From NCBI RefSeq assembly GCF_900100785.1, contig NZ_FNCP01000005.1:124001-188000 (forward strand): a stretch of DNA of 64,000 nucleotides, given 5' to 3'. Shown here piece by piece: positions 9,253 to 17,575 of the stretch. Position 1 is the first letter of the stretch. Every line of letters starts with the position of its first letter. The DNA is from Desulfosporosinus hippei DSM 8344. Its GTDB lineage: Bacteria; Bacillota; Desulfitobacteriia; Desulfitobacteriales; Desulfitobacteriaceae. Made by a program: the position numbers and the translations under genes. Below the pieces are notes generated by a model. It was not told where the DNA came from. It searched no databases and worked only from the letters and a program-made list of their open reading frames with translations.

Positions 9253-10340
9253 TTGCTTAATTCCTCTCCTTTCTGGCGAATCAGTTTTAACCGATAATTC
9301 GTAAATATTTCGCCTCCAAGGACAAAGAAGAGAATCGCCCCTTGCAGCATTGTAGCTACGGCAGCTGGGATACCTTCCACTTGGACTGCATATCCTCCTA
9401 CCTGTAACGCCCCAAACAATACTGAGACTATTAGAATTGCGACTGGGTTAAGCTTACTTAACCAGGCCACAATAATAGCGGTATAGCCGTATCCTGGACT
9501 GATTCCATGTTGAAGCTTGCCAATAATACCACTAACCTCAGCCATACCTGCCATCCCTGAAATTGCCCCGCTAAGAAACATTACCAGTAATATATTGCGT
9601 TTAATGTTCATCCCAGCGTACCGGGCTGCACGTTCACTTGAGCCAATTACATTAATGCTGTATCCCCAACGAGAATACTTAAAAACAACAGCTAAGAGAA
9701 CTGCCAATCCCAGAGCAAAAAATAAACCAGCGTGGATGCGAGAATCACCCAAACCAGGCAACCTGGCTGCTTCAGAAAAGGATGCAGAAATGGGGAAATT
9801 TGATCCATTGGGATCCTTCCAAGGACCATATACCAAATAATCCACCCACAGGATTGCTACGTAATTTAGCATTAGCGTTGTAATGATCTCATTAACCTTC
9901 CATATAGCTCTCGGGATAGCCGTCAAAAGCGCCCAAAGTCCACCTGCAATCATTCCGAGAATGAGCATTCCCGGAAGCATAATATAGGCTGGAAGAGAGG
10001 GCATAGTCAAAGGCAGCCATGAGGCAGCCATAGCACCCATGTAAAGCTGACCTTCGGCACCAATGTTCCACAGCTTCATTTTAAAAGCCAGCGAAACACC
10101 CAAGGAGGTCAACATTAGAGGAATGGCCTTAACCATTGTTTCTGTAAGTCCATATTTCGATCCCAAACTATCTACAAACATTAAAGAGTATACGTCCAGA
10201 GGATTTTCTCCGGTTAAAACTAAGAATATCCCTCCTAATAACAGGGCCAGCAGCACGGATATTAAAGGGATGATAAAAACCATTACCGGCGATGGAGTTA
10301 AGCGTTTCTCTAGTTTAAATGTGAGCCGGTTCATTCTCAT
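9249..10340 (-). CDS. BMP-family ABC importer permease, NupP-like (operon 2)
   Basis: 363 residues with the family motif KLWNIGAEGQLYMGAMAASW and the coupling-loop motif INVIGSSERAARYAGMN. It overlaps the ATPase gene by 26 bp, so the two are translationally coupled. Of the two adjacent in-frame ATGs (10340, 10334), the second has better spacing from GGGTGA. Confidence 0.92.
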   Translation of the reverse strand: MRMNRLTFKLEKRLTPSPVMVFIIPLISVLLALLLGGIFLVLTGENPLDVYSLMFVDSLGSKYGLTETMVKAIPLMLTSLGVSLAFKMKLWNIGAEGQLYMGAMAASWLPLTMPSLPAYIMLPGMLILGMIAGGLWALLTAIPRAIWKVNEIITTLMLNYVAILWVDYLVYGPWKDPNGSNFPISASFSEAARLPGLGDSRIHAGLFFALGLAVLLAVVFKYSRWGYSINVIGSSERAARYAGMNIKRNILLVMFLSGAISGMAGMAEVSGIIGKLQHGISPGYGYTAIIVAWLSKLNPVAILIVSVLFGALQVGGYAVQVEGIPAAVATMLQGAILFFVLGGEIFTNYRLKLIRQKGEELSK

Positions 10341-11862
10341 TCACCCTTTCTCTCGCGGAGCAGGAACCTGTCATCAAAAGCCCTACCTCTTCCAAGTCTG
10401 CTTGTTCAACCGGAAAATCTCCTGTTAACTTACCGTCGAATACTACCCCAACCCGGTCTGCTAATTTGAATATTTCGTCGAGGTCCTCTGATATCAGTAA
10501 AATCGCTGTCTTACGTTTCTTTAATTCTAATAATAGTTTGTGAACCGATTCTGTTGCACCAATGTCTAATCCTCTCGCCGGATAAATCACTACCATCAGT
10601 TTAGGCGAACTGGATATTTCTCGAGCTAGCAAAAGCTTCTGCAAGTTTCCTCCTGACAGTACTTTTACAGACTGGTGCAAGCTTGAAATCTTAACTTGGT
10701 ACTGTTTCACCAAGGTTTCAGCGTTACGCTCTACTGCTTGAGATTTCAATAACCAACGCCCAGAGAACTCAGGTTGATGATATTTTTTTAAAATAAGGTT
10801 CTCTAAGGCATTTAGATCCGGCACTAGTCCCATACCTAAGCGATCTTCAGGTACATAAGCAACCCCTAGGTCAATGATTGTTCGGGGGGAGAGATTGCTT
10901 ATATTCCTGTCGTTTAATAGGATTTTTCCACTCTCAACACGACGCAAGCCAGAAATGACTTCCGCCATTTCCCTTTGTCCATTGCCTGATACACCAGCTA
11001 AGCCGAGGATTTCACCTTCGCGTACACAAAGACTCATTTCACGAAGGCAAGGAAGACCCATGTCATTTAAGGCATTTACCTTATCCAGTTGCAGTACGAC
11101 CCCACCCACAGGAGAAGAGTCTCTATCATACTTTGAGGCCACAGCTCTACCGACCATCAGACGAACCATCTCTTTAGCGTTAATCTGGTCACGTTCTAAC
11201 ACGCCAGCAAACTTTCCCTGTCGCAACACTGTAACTCGATCTGCAATCGCCTCAACTTCATTTAACTTATGAGTTATAAGCACCACTGCACAACCTGCAC
11301 TGGCCATTCTGCGCAAATTTTCAAACAATTCGTTGGCTTCCTGAGGAGTCAGAACAGCGGTTGGTTCATCCAGTATCAACACTTTAGATCCCCGATAGAG
11401 CATGCGAACGATTTCAACTCGCTGTTTTTCTCCAACCGAAAGCTGCCACACCTTAGCATTTAAGTTGATCTCTAGCCCATACTTTTTCCCAAGCTCGTTA
11501 ATCCTGGCTTTAAGTTCCTTATTGGAAAGAAAAAAGGAATTTCCTTTTTCACCTAGGGTAATATTTTCTGCCACAGTAAAGGGTTCAACTAGTTTAAAGT
11601 GCTGATGAACCATACCAATACCACAAACTATGGCATCCCTAGGAGAACGAAATTTCTCTTCTGCTCCGTTAACCAAAATTTTGCCCGCATCAGGCTTATA
11701 TAACCCGGCTAAAACGGACATTAAAGTGCTTTTCCCCGATCCATTTTCCCCTAATATAGCATGAATTTCTCCAGGGTTAATATCAAGGTCAACATTGTCA
11801 TTTGCAAGTACACCTGGGAATTTTTTCACGATTCCCCGTAATTGGATTAGGGATTGGTTCAT
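10315..11862 (-). CDS. BMP-family ABC importer, duplicated ATP-binding protein (operon 2)
   Basis: 515 residues from the ATG at 11862, chosen because GAGGGGA lies 6 nt upstream; a start 12 codons earlier has no such site. Domain 1 carries GENGSGKST, LSVGEKQR and LILDEPTAVLTP. Domain 2 has a degenerate P-loop (GVSGNGQREM) and Walker B (VVIYPARGLD), as in the paralogue at 714-2243. It energises the two permeases that follow. A 138-bp gap with a hairpin separates it from the binding-protein gene, which probably lets the lipoprotein be made in excess. Confidence 0.93.
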   Translation of the reverse strand: MNQSLIQLRGIVKKFPGVLANDNVDLDINPGEIHAILGENGSGKSTLMSVLAGLYKPDAGKILVNGAEEKFRSPRDAIVCGIGMVHQHFKLVEPFTVAENITLGEKGNSFFLSNKELKARINELGKKYGLEINLNAKVWQLSVGEKQRVEIVRMLYRGSKVLILDEPTAVLTPQEANELFENLRRMASAGCAVVLITHKLNEVEAIADRVTVLRQGKFAGVLERDQINAKEMVRLMVGRAVASKYDRDSSPVGGVVLQLDKVNALNDMGLPCLREMSLCVREGEILGLAGVSGNGQREMAEVISGLRRVESGKILLNDRNISNLSPRTIIDLGVAYVPEDRLGMGLVPDLNALENLILKKYHQPEFSGRWLLKSQAVERNAETLVKQYQVKISSLHQSVKVLSGGNLQKLLLAREISSSPKLMVVIYPARGLDIGATESVHKLLLELKKRKTAILLISEDLDEIFKLADRVGVVFDGKLTGDFPVEQADLEEVGLLMTGSCSARERVNENEPAHI

Positions 11863-11921
11863 ATTAGTTCCCCTCAATTCACAAACAATTTCCGGCAATA
11901 CTCAGAAGAATTCTTTAATTA

Positions 11922-11966
11922 GAGATTATACTTCAAGGTCACTTACGCGCCTTGAAGTATAATCTC
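11922..11966 (-). other. Intercistronic 17-bp hairpin between binding protein and ATPase
   Basis: GAGATTATACTTCAAGG (11922-11938) pairs perfectly with 11950-11966. No T-run follows on the minus strand, so it is better explained as an mRNA-stabilising or partial-termination hairpin than as a full terminator. Confidence 0.7.
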
Positions 11967-12000
11967 ATAAGTTACTAGAAGCTATTTTGCCAACCGGATT

Positions 12001-13116
12001 TTATTTGGGGATTGTCCCGTCTACCCCTTCAACAAACCAGTCAAACGAAAGCATATCTTTGTCAGACATTACTTGGCCCTCGGGAACTTTGACAGCTCCT
12101 GATTGATCCTTTACAGGCCCTGAGAAGACATCCCATTTGCCAGATATGATTTTATCTTTAGCATCTGCTACAAGTTTTTTGGTATCATCAGTTACCATCG
12201 GGCCATAAGGAGCGATATCCACTATACCTTCGCTCATAGCACCCCAATATTGATCATTTTTCCAGGTTTTATTAATTACAGATTCGACTGTTTTTACATA
12301 GTAAGGACCCCAGTTCCAAACTGCAGAGGTCAATACTGCTTTAGGTGCCATTTTGGACATATCCATGTTATAGCCAATTCCGTATTTGCCTGCTTCCTCT
12401 GCAGCTTGCATAGGTCCAGGTGTATCTTGGTGTTGAGCAATAACATCTGCGCCATTAGTCAAAAGACTTTTAGCAGCATCTTTTTCCGCAGCAGGATCAT
12501 ACCAGGTATTCGTCCAAACAACTTTTACTTTAGCCTGAGGATTTACTGAACGAACCCCTTGGGTAAAGGCGTTGATTCCGCGAATAACTTCCGGAATCGG
12601 CATAGCAGCTACATAACCAATGGTGTTTGTTTTAGTGGTTTTACCAGCTACTATTCCTGTTAAATAACGGGCCTGGTACATACGACCAAAATAGGTTCCA
12701 ACATTATCAGCAGTTTTATAACCGGAATTGTGCATAAATGTAACATCAGGGTATTTCTTGGCAACATTAATTGTCGGATCCATATAGCCGAAGCTGGTTG
12801 TAAAAATAATTTTGTTGCCTTTTTCGGCAAGCTGGGTAATTACACGCTCTGAATCTGCACCTTCAGGAACAGATTCGATAATTGTAGTTTCTACTTGCGG
12901 CATTTTTTCGATTAAGTATTTACGGCCTTGGTCATGAGCGTAGCTCCAACCAGCATCCCCTACCGGTCCAACATAGACAAAAGCAACCTTGACTTTCTCT
13001 TTGCCTGCGTCAGCTGGTGCTTTAGCCTCAGGAGCCTTAGCGCCACAACCAGAAATGACTAAGAGTAATGATACCAATAAGGTGATAAAAACTGCACTTC
13101 TTCTCTTGAAATTCAT
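12001..13116 (-). CDS. BMP-family substrate-binding lipoprotein (operon 2)
   Basis: 371 residues. A signal peptide ends in the lipobox VISGC with the lipidated Cys at residue 24, then an Ala/Pro/Lys-rich linker. The mature protein starts KVAFVYVGPVGDAGWSYAHDQGR, a signature of BMP/Med proteins (PF02608), and later has EGADSERVITQLAEKG and NSGYKTADNVGTYFGRMYQAR. It is the first gene of operon 2 and so follows the classical order binding protein-ATPase-permease-permease. GGAGG lies 10 nt before the ATG. Confidence 0.93.
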   Translation of the reverse strand: MNFKRRSAVFITLLVSLLLVISGCGAKAPEAKAPADAGKEKVKVAFVYVGPVGDAGWSYAHDQGRKYLIEKMPQVETTIIESVPEGADSERVITQLAEKGNKIIFTTSFGYMDPTINVAKKYPDVTFMHNSGYKTADNVGTYFGRMYQARYLTGIVAGKTTKTNTIGYVAAMPIPEVIRGINAFTQGVRSVNPQAKVKVVWTNTWYDPAAEKDAAKSLLTNGADVIAQHQDTPGPMQAAEEAGKYGIGYNMDMSKMAPKAVLTSAVWNWGPYYVKTVESVINKTWKNDQYWGAMSEGIVDIAPYGPMVTDDTKKLVADAKDKIISGKWDVFSGPVKDQSGAVKVPEGQVMSDKDMLSFDWFVEGVDGTIPK

Positions 13117-13199
13117 CTCAATGTTTCCTCCTTTTTCTCTCTTTGCTAAATAATAGACTTAATATCTGTTAAATTTCACCTCCTGTTGCGTTACAAGAA

Positions 13200-13232
13200 A
13201 AGCTTCCCAGAGATATCACCTCTAGAAAGCTT
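13200..13232 (-). terminator. Promoter-proximal intrinsic terminator in BMP operon 2 leader
   Basis: On the minus strand AAGCTTTCTAGAG and CTCTGGGAAGCTT form 13 consecutive pairs (two G-U) around a 7-nt loop, followed by TTTCTT. It begins about 22 nt after the predicted transcription start and lies about 85 nt before the gene, parallel to the leader of operon 1. The motif AGAGGT...TCTCT..GAAGCTTTT is shared. Confidence 0.75.
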
Positions 13233-13260
13233 CGTTGCCAAATTACTCAGTCCTAGTTCT

Positions 13261-13289
13261 ATTATATTACCTTCAAATAAAAAATACAA
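13261..13289 (-). promoter_or_regulatory. Sigma-A-like promoter of BMP operon 2
   Basis: On the minus strand TTGTAT (13289-13284), a 17-nt spacer and TATAAT (13266-13261). Confidence 0.65.
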
Positions 13290-13440
13290 TGATTTCTTAT
13301 AGATGAAAGATTTACTTCGTCTTCAATAAAATACTAGGTAATATCAGTACTAGTTCAGCTAAAGCTTTAGTGAAATAATCTAAAATACCGTGCAATCGTT
13401 TATCTTTAAGGTATCTAAATTCCTTAATTCTTATATAAAA

Positions 13441-13478
13441 AAACAAGCACTTGCAGATAAATCTACAAATGCTTGTTT
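13441..13478 (-). terminator. Terminator of the LutA/LutB-like operon
   Basis: AAACAAGCA...TGCTTGTTT arms with further internal pairing (AGAT/ATCT). A run of T follows on the minus strand, directly after the LutB-like stop at 13486. Confidence 0.85.
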
Positions 13479-13485
13479 GAACTAT

Positions 13486-14697
13486 TTAGTCTTCGTAAGT
13501 ACCGTAAACGATACGCTCGCGAAGCTCGCCAATCATAGCCGGAACATTAATACTCATAGGACACCGCTCAACACATCTACCACAGCGCAAACAGGAATAA
13601 ACCAGCGGAGCAGCTTTTTCCATTCCACCAGACACAAAAGCCGTCCAGACCGTGCCTATGCCTCCCATATAAGTGTGACCAAAATGACCGGCAGTAACTT
13701 GGAATACAGGACACTCATACATACATCCGCCACAACGCAGACAATGCAGAGCTTGAGTAAACTTCTCTTCCCGAGCCATTTCTTTACGACCATTATCTAC
13801 GAAGATAACATAGAACTCCTTCGGGCCATGTGCTCCATAAGTGGTAACTTTTTCAATATCTCCCGTCTTACTGGGACCGCTAACAATATTGACATAGCCA
13901 GGCACTCCATACTGTGCATATCGCCAGGTAACTTCTGCTACCTTCATTGCATCTTGGAATGTAGGCACTAATTTCTCGACACCTACCATGACTATATGAA
14001 CCGGAGGCGCCCCAGTCGCCAGACGAACATTTCCCTCGTTTTCAATAATAACCATCGCTCCGGTGTCAGCAGCCACAACATTAGCTCCGCTGATACCAAC
14101 GTCAGAAGTAAAATACTTTTCACGCAGGAATTCTCTAACAACCTTTACTTCTTCTGCGATGTCAGGTGGCACTTCCTTCTTGAAAAACTTGGTAAAAACT
14201 TCAGCAACCTGCTCACGAGGAACATGAATCGAAGGAGAAAGAATGTGCATTGGACGTTCCTTACGCAGTTGGAGGATAAATTCTCCTAAGTCAGTCTCCC
14301 ATACTTCGTTGCCATTTTCCTCTAAATATTCACGTAGGTGAAGTTCTTCTCCTAACATGCTTTTTCCTTTGACGACAGTTTTTCCCTTTCCAATAATCCC
14401 CAGGGCTATTTCAAGGGCTGCCTGATGATCTTTAGCATAAAAGGCTTTCCCTTTATTCCGTTCTACCGAAGCCATAGCTTGTTCTAATAATGTGTCTAAG
14501 GTAGCCATCGACCGAGTCTTGATCTCTTGTACTTCCTCTGCTAAAGCTGGAGTATGGGGAAACCGCTCCAAGGTTTCTGAAACTGTATTTCGGTAAGAAC
14601 TTACAGCTCTGGATATCGCTGTACGAATGTTTTTGTCCTCACTAGCTTCATTAAGGGACTTGGCATACTTGACAAAGTCCTTTCTGAAATCGGTCAT
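13486..14697 (-). CDS. LutB/LldF-like iron-sulfur protein with LUD domain
   Basis: 403 residues. The N-terminal two thirds form a LUD-type domain (GKTVVKGKSMLGEELHLREYLEENG; GANVVAADTGAMVIIENEGNVRL), followed by two 4Fe-4S motifs: CLRCGGCMYECP and CLRCGRCVERCP. Such proteins carry electrons in L-lactate oxidation (LutB) or similar 2-hydroxyacid oxidation, in the cytoplasm. The gene overlaps its upstream partner by ATGA, so the two are translated together. No LutC-like gene and no flavin lactate dehydrogenase is next to it, so the substrate is inferred only from the family. RBS GGGGGG at 7 nt. Confidence 0.85.
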   Translation of the reverse strand: MTDFRKDFVKYAKSLNEASEDKNIRTAISRAVSSYRNTVSETLERFPHTPALAEEVQEIKTRSMATLDTLLEQAMASVERNKGKAFYAKDHQAALEIALGIIGKGKTVVKGKSMLGEELHLREYLEENGNEVWETDLGEFILQLRKERPMHILSPSIHVPREQVAEVFTKFFKKEVPPDIAEEVKVVREFLREKYFTSDVGISGANVVAADTGAMVIIENEGNVRLATGAPPVHIVMVGVEKLVPTFQDAMKVAEVTWRYAQYGVPGYVNIVSGPSKTGDIEKVTTYGAHGPKEFYVIFVDNGRKEMAREEKFTQALHCLRCGGCMYECPVFQVTAGHFGHTYMGGIGTVWTAFVSGGMEKAAPLVYSCLRCGRCVERCPMSINVPAMIGELRERIVYGTYED

Positions 14698-15674
14698 GCT
14701 TTAACCCCCCTATATAGGAATTCAATCAAGTCTTCAATTACTGCGGAATCACCTTTTGCTCGTCCTCCTTCTAGCGCTGACAGGCAATAGGGACAAGACG
14801 TTAATATATGGGATGAACCGCTGTCCTTCAATTCATTGACGCGGCGTCCGCCGATAACATGGGATAACTCCGGAAACAGAATTTTAATAGGCCCACCGCA
14901 ACAAGACGTCCATTCGCGATTCATCTGTGCTTCTTTGACCTCAGCGCCGACACTTTCCAGAATGTCTCTTAATTCTTGGTGGATGTTTAATTCACGGGCC
15001 AAGCGACACGAATCATGAATCACGACTGACTCAGGGGATGAAATCTTAGCTAGCTTGTCTCGTCGTTCCCAAACAAGATCAATATAAGTACAAATTTCAA
15101 AATCAAAACCTTCGATCAGTTTTGGATAAACGAATTTAAAGACTTCTGCCGCATGTGGAGATAGGCAAACAATAGTTTTCGCACCACTTTTCTTAATTAC
15201 CTCTACAACTCTCTTAGCATAGTCTTTCATATCCTTTAAATACCCTAATTCATAGAGCAAAGCTCCACTGTATAACTCCTCACTACCTGAGTAGCAAAAC
15301 TCATATCCTAATTCCTTGAGTACCTTTGCCGCTTTAAAACAGACAGAGTTATATCTGTCCTTGTCCTTAGCCAGGACAGAAGCGTACATCTTTTCCGGGC
15401 TGATTCCAGTCTTATTTAAAATATTCCTGGCACCCATCATCATTGAAAAAACCTTACTGCCCTGGTCAAGATGGGTGATTGTTTTAACCAATGAGTCAAT
15501 AAAGGGGAGCATTTGGTATTCTCCGCCTGTATAAAAAAGTAAATCTCCTTTAACCGGCAAGTTCAATTCCTTAGCCCAAGAAGCGACTTCGGAGCCCTTC
15601 AAGGCCAGGGGACTACCGTGCTTAATAATATTTTCACTTATTACGTCAAGTACCATTGGCATTTTTGTTTCCAA
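14694..15674 (-). CDS. LutA/HdrD-like (Fe-S)-binding protein, single CCG domain
   Basis: 326 residues. The C-terminal half has a cysteine-rich (CCG) domain: SVVIHDSCRLAREL, then TSCCGGPIKILFPEL and LTSCPYCLSALEGG, which can bind a 4Fe-4S or non-cubane cluster. LutA and GlpC usually have two CCG motifs; here only the C-terminal one is recognisable, and the N-terminal half lacks one. Together with the downstream LutB-like protein it probably forms an electron-transfer complex for a 2-hydroxyacid. The start is TTG 15674, about 12 nt after GGAGG; an ATG five codons in is the alternative. Confidence 0.75.
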   Translation of the reverse strand: METKMPMVLDVISENIIKHGSPLALKGSEVASWAKELNLPVKGDLLFYTGGEYQMLPFIDSLVKTITHLDQGSKVFSMMMGARNILNKTGISPEKMYASVLAKDKDRYNSVCFKAAKVLKELGYEFCYSGSEELYSGALLYELGYLKDMKDYAKRVVEVIKKSGAKTIVCLSPHAAEVFKFVYPKLIEGFDFEICTYIDLVWERRDKLAKISSPESVVIHDSCRLARELNIHQELRDILESVGAEVKEAQMNREWTSCCGGPIKILFPELSHVIGGRRVNELKDSGSSHILTSCPYCLSALEGGRAKGDSAVIEDLIEFLYRGVKA

Positions 15675-15690
15675 AACCTAACACGTCCTC

Positions 15691-15706
15691 CCATATTAAA
15701 ATATGG
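15691..15706 (-). promoter_or_regulatory. Palindrome next to the LutA-like ribosome site
   Basis: CCATATT/AATATGG arms with a 2-nt centre lie immediately upstream of the GGAGG site on the minus strand. It could be a regulator site or a hairpin affecting translation. Confidence 0.4.
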
Positions 15707-15752
15707 TTCAAATACTCTTTCTCTGGAATTTGAGCATTTTTCTCCATTCAGA

Positions 15753-15781
15753 AAGCGCGCATCGATTTTCTCTAAGCGCGC
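15753..15781. promoter_or_regulatory. Two AAGCGCGC boxes spaced 21 bp in the promoter region
   Basis: AAGCGCGC occurs at 15753-15760 and 15774-15781, two helical turns apart. The boxes are strikingly GC-rich in an AT-rich gap between the Fe-S operon and the M23 peptidase. A regulator site is inferred; no regulator gene is adjacent. Confidence 0.45.
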
Positions 15782-16042
15782 CTTCATTATCCATCAAAAG
15801 CCCAAGCAAACGTAACTGCATACTCTTTATTATAATAAAAATTCCCTATTAAAGTAACCCCACCAGAAATTGTATTATGTATTCCTGATACAGTATTATG
15901 ATACCGACTTCTTAACTATTAGAGCTCCACGAAAGGAGATAATTAATTGAAATGTATTGTTGTCCAATTATGTGGGGATTTAGCCCTTCGTATCTTCTTA
16001 ACCGAAAAGTTACCAAGAACCAGAAACAATTCTTTGGATTTC

Positions 16043-16071
16043 TTGACAAATACTGTCATGAAGTTTATTGT
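16043..16071 (+). promoter_or_regulatory. Promoter of the M23 peptidase-bactofilin operon
   Basis: TTGACA, a 17-nt spacer and TATTGT, about 45 nt before the chosen start at 16118. Its position supports that start over an upstream in-frame one near 15947. Confidence 0.55.
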
Positions 16072-16117
16072 ACACATAAGTAATCGACATATCAAGCTAT
16101 TTTTCTGGAGGAATGAG

Positions 16118-17026
16118 ATGAAAGGTAAATATACGATAATATTTATCCCGCCCGGTCACTCTACTACTCGCCAATTCCAGATTACGAGACGAGGTAAGCA
16201 GTATTTGAGTGCCTTTATGCTTTTTGTTGGGGTGGTGGTTGTCGGTCTATTTGCTCGGAACCTCTATCTAAGTCATTATATAAATCATCTTCAGCCCACA
16301 ATTGACCATATCACGCAGCTCAAGTCCACCATCAAAGAGCGCGACCAGACGATCAATAATTTAAGTGAACAGTCCACTCAAATAACCGAAGACCTCAAGC
16401 GAATAACAGACCTCGAACAAAAATTATCTTCAATTCTCCAACTAGATTCGCCCTCCCAAACAACATCCCTTAGCCGTAGCATTTCCTCTGAAACCTCAGT
16501 TCTCGCCAACGTTACCCCCCCGATTGGCACTCCCACTCAGTACGCTCTGATTGTGACAAACCATTTGAATACCTTACAACGTTATTATGAGATAGCCGTT
16601 GTACAAAAAGATAAATTAGACCACACACCAAGTATTCTTCCTGTAGAGGGTGAAATTACCTCTCCACATGGATACCGCCGCAATCCTTTTGGTGGCTTGT
16701 CTAAAGAATTCCATAACGGCATAGACATTGCCTGTAATTACGGAACTCCTATTATAGCGACAGCCGATGGAATTGTCACTTTTTCCGCTAGAAATTTAAT
16801 TTTCGGTCTTAGAATAGATATCGATCACGGTCATGGTATCAGAACCTTTTATGGTCATAACTCCAAGCTGCTGGTCAAAGAAGGTGACAAAGTAAAAAAG
16901 GGTGACGTTATAGCTTACAGCGGTAACTCCGGACGAAGTACAGGATCTCATCTTCACTATGGTGCTTATGTTAATGGAAAGAATGTCGATCCATTAACCT
17001 TTACCGAATTATTAAAGGAGACTTAA
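16118..17026 (+). CDS. M23-family murein metallopeptidase, membrane-anchored
   Basis: 302 residues from the ATG at 16118, with GGAGG 6 nt upstream; longer in-frame versions would place the promoter inside the gene. A short cytoplasmic N-terminus is followed by one transmembrane helix (YLSAFMLFVGVVVVGLF), a predicted coiled coil (DHITQLKSTIKERDQTINNL onward) and a C-terminal LytM domain. Zinc-ligand motifs are HNGID and HLHYG, plus GHG and FYGH. It would cut peptide cross-bridges of peptidoglycan outside the membrane. Pairing with a bactofilin gene 5 bp downstream is a recurrent cell-shape module in other bacteria. Confidence 0.88.
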   Translation: MKGKYTIIFIPPGHSTTRQFQITRRGKQYLSAFMLFVGVVVVGLFARNLYLSHYINHLQPTIDHITQLKSTIKERDQTINNLSEQSTQITEDLKRITDLEQKLSSILQLDSPSQTTSLSRSISSETSVLANVTPPIGTPTQYALIVTNHLNTLQRYYEIAVVQKDKLDHTPSILPVEGEITSPHGYRRNPFGGLSKEFHNGIDIACNYGTPIIATADGIVTFSARNLIFGLRIDIDHGHGIRTFYGHNSKLLVKEGDKVKKGDVIAYSGNSGRSTGSHLHYGAYVNGKNVDPLTFTELLKET

Positions 17027-17031
17027 AGCAA

Positions 17032-17469
17032 ATGTTTAAAAAAATTTCCCCCTCTCATTCTAGTGGTGATACTACGCTAATTGCTGCAGAGTGCCAAATT
17101 ACCGGGTCAATTAAAATCAATGGGAATGCCCGAATTGACGGAAAAATCGAAGGAACTGTTCAATCAACCGGTGATTTAGTAATCGGCCCTAGTGCCTTCT
17201 TGACAGCTGATATTGAAGCAAATACTGTAAGCATTGCCGGAGAAGTACACGGAAACATAAAGACTACAGATCTATTAGAGTTAAATTCAACCGCTCGCTT
17301 ATTTGGAGATATCAGCACCCGCCAATTTAAAGTTGAACAAGGAGCTCGGTTTACCGGAATGAGTCAACTGCTTGATGAAACAACGCCCCCGGCGATCAGT
17401 CATGAAAACAGTAAAGACTCTTCCCCTGCCAAAGAAACAACACGAGTTTCAAAACTTGCCGAGATTTAG
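17032..17469 (+). CDS. Bactofilin (polymer-forming cytoskeletal protein)
   Basis: 145 residues. The core (about 15-115) shows the repeating beta-helix pattern of bactofilins: ITGSIKINGNARIDGKIEGTVQSTG, LTADIEANTVSIAGEVHGNI and LNSTARLFGDI. Flexible N- and C-terminal tails flank it. Bactofilins polymerise without nucleotide on the inner face of the membrane and recruit wall enzymes. It is co-transcribed with the M23 peptidase just upstream. Confidence 0.93.
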   Translation: MFKKISPSHSSGDTTLIAAECQITGSIKINGNARIDGKIEGTVQSTGDLVIGPSAFLTADIEANTVSIAGEVHGNIKTTDLLELNSTARLFGDISTRQFKVEQGARFTGMSQLLDETTPPAISHENSKDSSPAKETTRVSKLAEI

Positions 17470-17484
17470 TGATTCCATATGACC

Positions 17485-17524
17485 AAAAGGCAGTCGACCA
17501 GTAGTTCTGGTTCAACTGCCTTTT
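17485..17524 (+). terminator. Terminator of the peptidase-bactofilin operon
   Basis: AAAAGGCAGT (17485-17494) pairs with ACTGCCTTTT (17515-17524), 15 nt after the bactofilin stop. The leuA gene ends about 50 bp beyond on the opposite strand, so it may act both ways. Confidence 0.8.
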
Positions 17525-17575
17525 GCGGTCAAGGATCCATTTCATTAATGGGGTAGCCCCCATGCAATGGGTTGT

